A DNA stretch of 10,401 bases from contig JAPPNT010000205.1 of the NCBI GenBank assembly GCA_028873745.1, positions 1-10,401 of the forward strand, in the 5' to 3' direction. Source of the DNA: Chloroflexota bacterium. GTDB taxonomy: Bacteria > Chloroflexota > Dehalococcoidia > Lucifugimonadales > UBA1127. Shown here in pieces: positions 4,917 to 10,401 of this stretch. Under the pieces are notes generated by a model. That model saw only the letters and a list, made by a program, of their open reading frames with translations. It was not told where the DNA came from and did no database searches. The stretch's first letter is position 1, and the number at the start of each line of letters is the position of its first letter. The position numbers and the translations under genes were made by a program.

Positions 4917-5801
4917 ATGGAGCAGGCCAGGGTTAGAGGGACAGGGTTCCAGACGCTGCAGATTGAAGAGTACGTGGTCGAGGACGAGCCGTTCTACATG
5001 CCACTGGGCAATGAGATCGAGCTCTTCGAGGCGGCGTACCTCCAGAAGATCCCGGTCTTGCTGAAGGGGCCCACCGGCTGCGGCAAGACGCGCTTTGTGG
5101 AGCACATGGCCCACCGGCTGAGCCAGCCCACCTCCATCCGCCAGAAGGACGGGCACGAGGCGCGCCCTGTGCCCCTAGTCACCGTCGCCTGCCACGAGGA
5201 CCTCACCGCCAGCGACCTGGTCGGTCGCTACCTCATCGACGCCGAGGGCACCCGCTGGATCGACGGGCCGCTGACGCGCGCGGTCAAGGTCGGCGCCATC
5301 TGCTACCTCGACGAGATTGTCGAGACGCGGAAGGACACCACCGTGCTCATCCACCCCCTGACGGACCACCGGCGCATCCTGCCCGTCGAGAAGCAGGGGC
5401 TGCTGATGGAGGCCAACGAGGGCTTCCTGCTGGTCATCTCCTACAACCCGGGATACCAGAGCGCGCTCAAGGACCTGAAGCACTCCACGCGGCAGCGCTT
5501 CGTCTCCATCGAGTTCGACTACCCGCCGCCGGAGATCGAGGCGAAGATCCTAGAGCACGAAGCCGGCGTCGACGAGGAGACCGCCATGAGCCTCGCCAAG
5601 CTCGGCGAGAAGGTGCGGAACCTGAAGGACCACGGGCTGCAGGAGGGATCGAGCACTCGACTGCTCATCTACGCCGGCAAGCTGATCAGCCAGGGCGTGC
5701 CCGCTCGCGAGGCCTGCCAGGTGTCGATCGTGTGGGCGCTCTCCGACGACATCCAGGTGCAACGCAGCATGGAGGAGGTCATCTCCTCAATCTTCGAGTA
5801 G
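4917..5801 (+). CDS. MoxR-family AAA+ ATPase, NorQ/CbbQ type
   Basis: Cytosolic AAA+ ATPase that, with a VWA-domain partner, remodels client proteins; known relatives NorQ/NirQ and CbbQ activate nitric oxide reductase and Rubisco with NorD or CbbO. The 294-residue product has Walker A GPTGCGKT (51-58), Walker B AICYLDE with Asp132 and Glu133, a sensor-1 region SYNPGY with Asn177, and arginines in STRQRFVSIEF (190-200) placed as in the arginine-finger region. The N-terminal EEYVVEDEPFYMPLGNEIEL block and the C-terminal RLLIYAGKLISQG/ALSDD helical lid are characteristic of the NorQ/CbbQ subgroup rather than generic MoxR. AAGGTGGG at 4904-4911 is its ribosome site. It follows coaE by one base and precedes the Nudix gene by 11, with the VWA partner next, so all four are probably one transcript. 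The client cannot be identified in the window. Confidence 0.92.
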   Translation: MEQARVRGTGFQTLQIEEYVVEDEPFYMPLGNEIELFEAAYLQKIPVLLKGPTGCGKTRFVEHMAHRLSQPTSIRQKDGHEARPVPLVTVACHEDLTASDLVGRYLIDAEGTRWIDGPLTRAVKVGAICYLDEIVETRKDTTVLIHPLTDHRRILPVEKQGLLMEANEGFLLVISYNPGYQSALKDLKHSTRQRFVSIEFDYPPPEIEAKILEHEAGVDEETAMSLAKLGEKVRNLKDHGLQEGSSTRLLIYAGKLISQGVPAREACQVSIVWALSDDIQVQRSMEEVISSIFE

Positions 5802-5812
5802 ATGTGGAGTCC

Positions 5813-6418
5813 ATGAGCATCCCAACCCCGGAGGCACTTCAGGCCCTCTTGGGGAAGGCCGCGCCCGCTACGGCTCTCCCGGCTCATCTCATGCACGCCG
5901 CCGTGCTCCTCCCGGTCTTCGAGCGCGACGGCCGCTACCACGTGGTGCTCACCCGCCGCAGCTCCAACATCCCCGACGCCGGCGTGATCTGCTTCCCCGG
6001 CGGCGGCTTCGAGGCGTCCGACCCCGACCTCAACTTCACCGCGCTGCGGGAGACGCACGAGGAGATTGGCGTGGCGCCGGAGGACGTGCGGGTGCTCGGC
6101 GCACTGGAGCCCTTCTTCACGCGCTTCGGCTACGCCATCCACCCTGTCGTCGGGCTCATCCCCGCAGGCTACCCCTACCAGCCGAGCGAGTTCGAGGTGG
6201 ACGAGATCATCGAGCCGCCGCTCGACGCGCTCTACGACCCGGCCAACCTCCGACACGAGGGACTGCTGCGGCCGGAAGGGCTTGTGAAACGGTTTACGTA
6301 CGTGTATGAGGGCCGTATCATCTACGGAGTCACGGCCCAGATGCTGTCCCGGTTCCTGGAACTCATTGCGGAAGGCACGGACAAGGAGGTCCCATGGCAG
6401 AGCAGGACCCCCGCCTAG
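5813..6418 (+). CDS. Nudix hydrolase, CoA pyrophosphatase-like
   Basis: Nudix-fold Mg-dependent pyrophosphohydrolase, most like the CoA pyrophosphatases (NUDT7/YeaB-type) that split CoA into 3',5'-ADP and phosphopantetheine. In the 201 residues one sees LTRRSSNIPDAGVICFPGG (46-64), which corresponds to the CoA-specific motif preceding the Nudix box, then the Nudix core ALRETHEEIGV (77-87) with Arg79, Glu80, Glu83 and Glu84. Further family blocks are RFGYAIHPVVGLIP (104-117), SEFEVDEIIEPPLDAL (125-140) and IIYGVTAQMLSRFLEL (169-184). The first half of the CoA motif (usually Leu-Arg-x-His) is Ile-Pro-Asp here, so substrate may differ. The ATG at 5813 has GGAG three bases before it; a longer frame from 5732 lies inside the ATPase gene. 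Its last 25 bases overlap the next gene, which indicates translational coupling. Confidence 0.87.
   Translation: MSIPTPEALQALLGKAAPATALPAHLMHAAVLLPVFERDGRYHVVLTRRSSNIPDAGVICFPGGGFEASDPDLNFTALRETHEEIGVAPEDVRVLGALEPFFTRFGYAIHPVVGLIPAGYPYQPSEFEVDEIIEPPLDALYDPANLRHEGLLRPEGLVKRFTYVYEGRIIYGVTAQMLSRFLELIAEGTDKEVPWQSRTPA
6383..6390 (+). promoter_or_regulatory. Perfect Shine-Dalgarno of the VWA gene
   Basis: AAGGAGGT is fully complementary to the 16S rRNA tail and sits three bases before the ATG at 6394, inside the end of the Nudix coding sequence. It decides the VWA start and predicts strong initiation despite the overlap. Confidence 0.8.
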
Positions 6419-9400
6419 AGAGCATCGCCAGGGAGCTCGCGCAGTTCCCCGCCGCCGTGCTCCAGCAGTACGAGTCCGCGCACGACAAGGCCCGCGCGCT
6501 GCTTTCCGCCGAGGACCTTGTCACATGGGCGGAGCAGGGCGCCGCTATCGCGCGGCAGTCGGTACGGGCATGGGAGGCCACGGTCGACTACTACGCGGCC
6601 AGCATGGAGGTCCTGCCGCACTTCTCCTTCGCCAACTTCATCCCGTGGGCCAGGTACGGCGCGGACCTGTGCCAGGCCTCGCCGACGATAGCGGCCGCGT
6701 ACTTCCGCGCAAGCCCGCACACGCTCCCGCACCTCCGGCCCCGGCAGATCGCCGGATGGAGCGAGCTGGGCAAGTCCCTCTCCAAGGGCACGTGGAAGTC
6801 GACGGCGCTGGCGTGCAAGTTCTTCGAGATCTCGCCGCAAATGGTGCCGGCGATGACCTTCCCGGAGATGGAGCGGTTCATCCGCTTCATCGACATCCTC
6901 TCCCAGCGCTCATACGACCTCGCGACGGAGTGCCTCGAACTGAGCCAGCAGGTGTTCGCGCAGCTTGGCGAGAGCCGCGACAACTTCATCTCGCTGGTGA
7001 CCGCGCTGGCGGACGCCAACGGCAACTGGCGCGAGGTGAAGGACTGCTTCGCGGTGGGGAGCCGCGCCGTGTCCCGCATCGAGCGCTCGCAGCGCGGCCG
7101 GTTCCTGAGCCTCGCGGAGCGGCTGTCACGCAGCGGGCAGGGCGGCGTCATCTCCTTCCTCCGCGATGGTTCGCAGGGATTAGGCCAGCTCGACTACTCC
7201 ACGCATCCCGTGGTCATCAGCCTGGGCGAGCGGCTCATCACCGTGGCCCCGCCGGCGGTGCCGCCGTTCTTCGCGATGGTGCCCGCCGTGCTGAGCCGCG
7301 TGTCGCCGCCGCAGCTCGAGACGTGGTTCGGCGAGGGCGCGCGGCTGCTGAGCGAGAACCTCGAGAGCGGCCTGGCCTTCTTCCGGATGGAGTCCTCGTA
7401 CGCCGAGGAGCTGCTGGACAGGCTCTCGGCCGGCGTCGAACTGAGCCGCGTGCGGGACGTCGTCGGACTGTACTCCCGCGCGCTGGCCGGGAACGACATG
7501 GAGATTGCGCCGGCGCAGGAGCTGGTCGACAAGGGCATCGGCTGGGTGTCGGGCAACCACGCCACCATCGAGGGGGCGACGCTCTACCTGCCCGCGCTGG
7601 TCGACGGCGCGCCGACCAAGCAGGAGAACTTCGAGAAGCTAAAGGTTATCGCGACGCACCAGGTGGTCCACCAGGAGTTCGGCAGCTTCGGGTTCGAGTA
7701 CGAGAGGCCGGCGACGCTGTTCCGCGACCTGCGCCCGCTGGTGCAGCAGGCGCGCCACCACTATCACAACCGGCACCACCCCAAGCCCGAGGAGGAGTCT
7801 GCAGAGGAGGCGACCTCCGTGGAAGAGGCGGTCGCCTCTGCTGAGGTGGTCGAGGAAACCGGCCCCGTCTCCGTCGAATCGGGCTGGGTCACGGACATGC
7901 AGGGGTTCTTCGACATCTTCCCGGAGCGCAAGATGGCGCTGGACGTCTTCACGGTCATCGAGGACAGCCGACTCGACGCACGGGTGCTTCGCGAGTACCG
8001 GGGCATTCGCAGGGCGTACAGGCGGCTGCAGCAGGAGTCGCTCGACGAGCGGCCGCGGATCACGGAGATGCCGGCGCAGCAGGGGCTCATCGAGTTCCTC
8101 ATCCGCGTGAGCCTCGGGCAGCGCAGCGAGCTGCCCGTCGCGACGTACCTCGCCGAGGACGCCATGCTCATGGCGAAGCTCGCGCTCCGCGTCATGCGCG
8201 TCGGCGCGACGGTGGAGGACGCCGCCGAGGCAACCCTGCGCGCCTACCTGTTCATCGCCGGCATCCCCAATCACTTCATCCCCGGCAACGCGTGGACGTA
8301 CGTGGAAGTGCCCGACGAGGACGACTACGAGGACCCGGAGAACATCGAGGACCTCCTGTCGCGGCTGGACAAGCCGGAGCAGGAGGAGGAAGAGCAGGAG
8401 GGCGAGGGCCAGGGGCAGCAGCCCTACCAGTCGCCACAGGACGTCGAGTACCGGGGCGAGTTCAAGCCGGAGCTGGTCCAGCTCCTGGAGGAGATGAAGG
8501 AGGCCCAGCGGCAGGCCAACGAGGGCGAGGCGCCGCAGCTCACCCGCGAGATGCTGGAGGAGCTGCTCGCGCAGAGCGCCGAGCTGGAGCAGGGCGGCGA
8601 CTACGACCTGGACGCCAGCGCGACGGCCAAGAACCTCATGCGCGAGGTCGGGATGAAGCTGCCGCCCAAGGAGGCCGCGCAGGGGCAGGGGCCGTTCATC
8701 CACATCGAGGACGAGGGCGGGCCGCTGGAGGCCAAGGACCCGCACACCAGCGTCTACGACGAGTGGGACTTCCGCGCGGGCGACTACCGTCCCAGGTGGT
8801 GCGTCGTGCGGGAGAAGACCATGGCGGAGGGGGACGTCGGCTTCTGGCAGACCATCCTGCACGCCAACGCCAACATGATCCAGGAGCTCCGCCGCCAGTT
8901 CGAGCAGGTGCGGCCGGAGACGTTCCGCAAGGTGAAGCGCTTGCAGGACGGCGAGGAGTACGACTTCGACGCGCTGGTGGAAGCCATGGTCGACATGCGG
9001 CTCGGCCTGAGCCTGCCGGACCGCGTCTACTGGCGGCGCAACAAGTTGGAGCGCGACGTGGCCGTGCTCTTCCTGCTCGACATGAGCGCCTCGACGGGGG
9101 AGGCCATCGACGAGTCGCGCGGCGGCCCGGACGAGTGGGACGCGCCGAACAACCCCGTCGACTACATGCTCTGGCTTCGCAACCGGCGCGCGGGCGACGG
9201 CCCGCCTCGGCGCACGTACAAGCGCATCATCGACCTGGAGAAGGAGAGCGCCATCCTGCTCATCCAGGCGCTGGAGACGCTGGGCGACAAGTACGGCATC
9301 TATGGCTTCTCGGGCTACGGGCGCGAGAACGTGGAGTACTACACCATCAAGGACCTGAACGAGAACCTGAGCGACAAGGTGCAGAAGCGCATCGACAAGA

Positions 9401-9747
9401 TCACGCCGCTGCACGCGACCCGCATGGGCCCGGCGATCCGGCACAGCGTCAAGAAGCTGGACGACATCGACGCCAAGACCAAGGTGCTGTTCCTCATCTC
9501 CGACGGACGGCCGCAGGACCGCGGCTACAGCCGCGAGGGCGTCGAGAAGGAGTATGCCGTCCACGACACGCGGAAAGCGCTGCTGGAGGGCAAGCAGAAG
9601 GGCATCATGCCGTTCTGCCTCACCGTCGACAAGGCGGGGCACGACTACCTGAAGACGATGATGGGCGACATGGGCTACGAGGTGCTGTCCGACATCGCAA
9701 TGCTCCCGCAGCGGCTGCCGGAGCTGTACAAGCGGCTGACGGTGTAG
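6394..9747 (+). CDS. Long NorD/CbbO-type VWA-domain protein with N-terminal helical repeats
   Basis: Partner of the upstream NorQ/CbbQ-type ATPase; in known pairs the VWA protein links the AAA+ ring to its client. At 1117 residues it is well above the roughly 600-800 usual for NorD/CbbO. Residues about 40-350 form eight degenerate repeats of about 37 residues (Trp45, Trp85, Trp122 align, each followed four residues later by Gly). Residues 391-436 carry GATLYLPALVD and THQVVHQEFG, with His422, His426 and Glu428 in a metal-site-like HQxxH. An acidic linker (464-490) leads to the NorD-like block FFDIFPERKMALDVFTVIEDSRLD (505-528), a Glu/Gln-rich linker near 660-680, and the signature YDEWDFRAGDYRPRWC (788-803). 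The C-terminal VWA domain has an intact MIDAS: Asp896, Ser898, Ser900 (DMSAS), Thr1009 (ATRMG) and Asp1037 (SDGRP). No signal peptide or membrane segment is seen, so it is cytosolic. It ends the operon. Confidence 0.92.
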   Translation: MAEQDPRLESIARELAQFPAAVLQQYESAHDKARALLSAEDLVTWAEQGAAIARQSVRAWEATVDYYAASMEVLPHFSFANFIPWARYGADLCQASPTIAAAYFRASPHTLPHLRPRQIAGWSELGKSLSKGTWKSTALACKFFEISPQMVPAMTFPEMERFIRFIDILSQRSYDLATECLELSQQVFAQLGESRDNFISLVTALADANGNWREVKDCFAVGSRAVSRIERSQRGRFLSLAERLSRSGQGGVISFLRDGSQGLGQLDYSTHPVVISLGERLITVAPPAVPPFFAMVPAVLSRVSPPQLETWFGEGARLLSENLESGLAFFRMESSYAEELLDRLSAGVELSRVRDVVGLYSRALAGNDMEIAPAQELVDKGIGWVSGNHATIEGATLYLPALVDGAPTKQENFEKLKVIATHQVVHQEFGSFGFEYERPATLFRDLRPLVQQARHHYHNRHHPKPEEESAEEATSVEEAVASAEVVEETGPVSVESGWVTDMQGFFDIFPERKMALDVFTVIEDSRLDARVLREYRGIRRAYRRLQQESLDERPRITEMPAQQGLIEFLIRVSLGQRSELPVATYLAEDAMLMAKLALRVMRVGATVEDAAEATLRAYLFIAGIPNHFIPGNAWTYVEVPDEDDYEDPENIEDLLSRLDKPEQEEEEQEGEGQGQQPYQSPQDVEYRGEFKPELVQLLEEMKEAQRQANEGEAPQLTREMLEELLAQSAELEQGGDYDLDASATAKNLMREVGMKLPPKEAAQGQGPFIHIEDEGGPLEAKDPHTSVYDEWDFRAGDYRPRWCVVREKTMAEGDVGFWQTILHANANMIQELRRQFEQVRPETFRKVKRLQDGEEYDFDALVEAMVDMRLGLSLPDRVYWRRNKLERDVAVLFLLDMSASTGEAIDESRGGPDEWDAPNNPVDYMLWLRNRRAGDGPPRRTYKRIIDLEKESAILLIQALETLGDKYGIYGFSGYGRENVEYYTIKDLNENLSDKVQKRIDKITPLHATRMGPAIRHSVKKLDDIDAKTKVLFLISDGRPQDRGYSREGVEKEYAVHDTRKALLEGKQKGIMPFCLTVDKAGHDYLKTMMGDMGYEVLSDIAMLPQRLPELYKRLTV

Positions 9748-9770
9748 GGGCAGTCACGCTCGAGAACGAG

Positions 9771-9803
9771 AGCGGCCCGGCGGCATCGCGCTGCCGGGCC
9801 GCT
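9771..9803 (+). terminator. Strong GC hairpin ending the four-gene operon
   Basis: AGCGGCCCGGC (9771-9781) and GCCGGGCCGCT (9793-9803) form an 11-bp perfect stem, extendable by three more pairs (one G-T) to a 5-base loop. It starts 24 bases after the VWA stop. Only a TT follows, so it is not a textbook intrinsic terminator; it may work with Rho or protect the mRNA 3' end. Position and stability favour a termination role. Confidence 0.6.
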
Positions 9804-9862
9804 TCACGTGATAGGCCGAGCTTGCCGCTGCCTTTGCAGCCTACCTGGGCACGACGCCCTGG

Positions 9863-9882
9863 ATTCCCGCCTTCGCGGGAAT
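9863..9882. repeat. Short dispersed-type palindromic repeat (REP-like)
   Basis: ATTCCCGC and GCGGGAAT form a perfect 8-bp inverted repeat around CTTC, with the flanks CTGG before and GACGG after. Palindromes of this exact kind, with TGGATTCCCGC leading and GGGAATGACG trailing, are common intergenic repeats in many bacterial genomes. It lies alone between the operon's hairpin and the toxin-antitoxin module. Only one copy is in this window, so the dispersed nature is from recognition, not from counting. Confidence 0.6.
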
Positions 9883-9940
9883 GACGGTTGGGGGTGGACG
9901 GGGGGCTTCCTGCGGGTCCGGCGCGGGACTGGGGGAGAGA

Positions 9941-10285
9941 CTAGGCTGAAATCGAACCTGCCGGGAAATCCCGTTGCCCGCTCTGTGCCGGGATGTCAAC
10001 CGGCTCAAGACGCACCCTCAGCCCCAATGCGCGGGTAACCTTCAGCAGTGTTGCCAGAGTCGGGTTGCCACCTTCCGACAGCGCCTCGTAGAGATTGCTC
10101 CGGTTCAGGCCGGCCTCGCGGGCAAGGGCGCTAATGTTCTGCGTCCGAGCGAGGTGCTTGAGCGCGGCGCGAATCACAGTTCCATCCCCAGGGTCCTCAT
10201 CCGTGGCTGCTCTGAGAAGCCCTCGGACATCCTCCCCAGTCTTGATGTAGTCCGCTGCATCGAACTTTCGGTACTCTTCAGACAT
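9941..10285 (-). CDS. HigA-like antitoxin, addiction-module antidote (Xre type)
   Basis: DNA-binding antidote of a type II toxin-antitoxin module, of the family annotated as putative addiction module antidote protein. It should bind and neutralise the adjacent RelE-fold toxin and repress their shared promoter. The 114-residue product has an N-terminal toxin-binding part (FDAADYIKTGEDVRGLLRAA, about 8-27), GDGTVIRAALKHLARTQN (33-50), and a helix-turn-helix at about 51-75 (ISALAREAGLNRSNLYEALS, then GGNPTLATLLKVTRALGLRV), very typical of the family. A short tail of about 20 residues follows. The ATG at 10285 overlaps the toxin stop as TGATG and has GGAGG at 10295-10291 five bases ahead. An ATG at 10297 is also in frame but lies before that ribosome site. 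Confidence 0.93.
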   Translation of the reverse strand: MSEEYRKFDAADYIKTGEDVRGLLRAATDEDPGDGTVIRAALKHLARTQNISALAREAGLNRSNLYEALSEGGNPTLATLLKVTRALGLRVRLEPVDIPAQSGQRDFPAGSISA

Positions 10286-10401
10286 CAGCTCCTCCATTCC
10301 GCCGCCATTCTCCTCGCTTGCCGGATGTCTCGGCGCTGGCTGTCCTTGTCGCCGCCACATAGCAGGACGATCAGCTCAGCGCCCTGCGTGATGAAATAGA
10401 C
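10285..10401 (-). CDS. HigB/RelE-type addiction-module killer protein, C-terminal part
   Basis: Toxin of a type II toxin-antitoxin pair, from the phage-derived Gp49/HigB-like RelE superfamily, whose studied members cut mRNA on the ribosome. Only the last 38 residues are in the window; the frame is open to the right edge. The visible tail runs from VYFITQGAELIVLLCGGDKD to a charged helix DIRQARRMAAEWRS, which matches the family's usual ending (strand, LLCGGDK turn, then Lys/Arg-rich helix ending in EW). The gene precedes its antitoxin, the order typical of HigBA-type modules, and its TGA shares the A of the antitoxin ATG. The N-terminal part and promoter lie beyond the window. Confidence 0.88.
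   Translation of the reverse strand, partial: VYFITQGAELIVLLCGGDKDSQRRDIRQARRMAAEWRS

Noticed and set aside
5802..5816. Four-codon mini-ORF between the ATPase stop and the Nudix start (ATGTGG...TGA overlapping the Nudix ATG)
   Set aside because: Too short to judge; such short frames arise readily by chance, and the GGAG serving the Nudix start lies inside it.
6306..7844. 512-codon rightward frame overlapping the Nudix and VWA genes
   Set aside because: Arg/Pro/Ala-rich shadow translation with no domain, in a different frame from the two real genes.
7639..9642. Long leftward open frame (667 codons) opposite the VWA gene
   Set aside because: It is the antisense shadow of a high-GC gene: Leu/Val/Arg/His-rich, without domains, and fully covered by a VWA gene with intact motifs.
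8292..9884. 530-codon rightward frame overlapping the end of the VWA gene
   Set aside because: Its composition is dominated by Arg, Gly and Ala, as expected for a +1 or +2 shadow; no motif is visible and it has no ribosome site.
9958..9975. CGGGA-AA-TCCCG palindrome as a second REP-like copy
   Set aside because: It is short, lies within the 3' coding end of the antitoxin, and lacks the flanks of the repeat at 9863-9882.
1..10401. CRISPR array, insertion sequence or prophage genes
   Set aside because: No regularly spaced direct repeats, transposase, integrase or phage structural genes were seen anywhere in the window.

Overview
This is a high-GC bacterial window with short intergenic gaps, in-frame gene overlaps and Shine-Dalgarno sites ahead of most genes. 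No rRNA or other taxonomic marker is present. The gene style (several aldo/keto reductases, a selenocysteine tRNA, a NorQ/NorD-like pair, a short palindromic repeat common in environmental genomes) would fit an uncultured Chloroflexota-type lineage, but that is an impression and not a demonstrated assignment.

Left region (1-2137). A leftward two-gene unit is formed by a single-pass membrane protein of unknown function (379-1059) and an aldo/keto reductase cut by the window edge (1-382), coupled by an ATGA overlap. Divergent from it is a complete aldo/keto reductase with the full catalytic tetrad (1228-2124).

Middle region (2135-4194). Three leftward genes follow: thioredoxin with a CQPC active site (3047-3373), a tRNA for selenocysteine with anticodon UCA starting only 26 nt after the thioredoxin stop (2928-3020), and a soluble protein of unknown function (2135-2764). 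The tRNA implies that the organism makes selenoproteins, although no selA, selB, selD or obvious selenoprotein lies in the window. A divergent promoter region separates thioredoxin from a rightward membrane CTP-dependent lipid kinase-like gene (3556-4194). That gene appears leaderless and carries four long G-tracts.

Right region (4246-9803). A well-formed sigma70-type promoter opens a tight four-gene rightward operon: CoaE-like dephospho-CoA kinase, MoxR/NorQ/CbbQ-type AAA+ ATPase, CoA-pyrophosphatase-like Nudix hydrolase, and a very long (1117 aa) NorD/CbbO-type VWA protein. It ends at a strong GC-rich hairpin. MoxR-VWA pairs act as ATP-driven remodelling machines, often maturing or reactivating a metalloenzyme. 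Here no client enzyme is adjacent, the pair is interleaved with two CoA-active enzymes, the CoaE lacks the second Asp of its usual DxD motif, and the VWA protein begins with about eight degenerate 37-residue helical repeats followed by an HQxxH segment. This operon is the best candidate for an undescribed system.

Right edge (9863-10401). A short dispersed-type palindromic repeat is followed by a leftward toxin-antitoxin module: the C-terminus of a HigB/RelE-type killer protein and a complete HigA-like Xre antitoxin with TGATG stop/start overlap.
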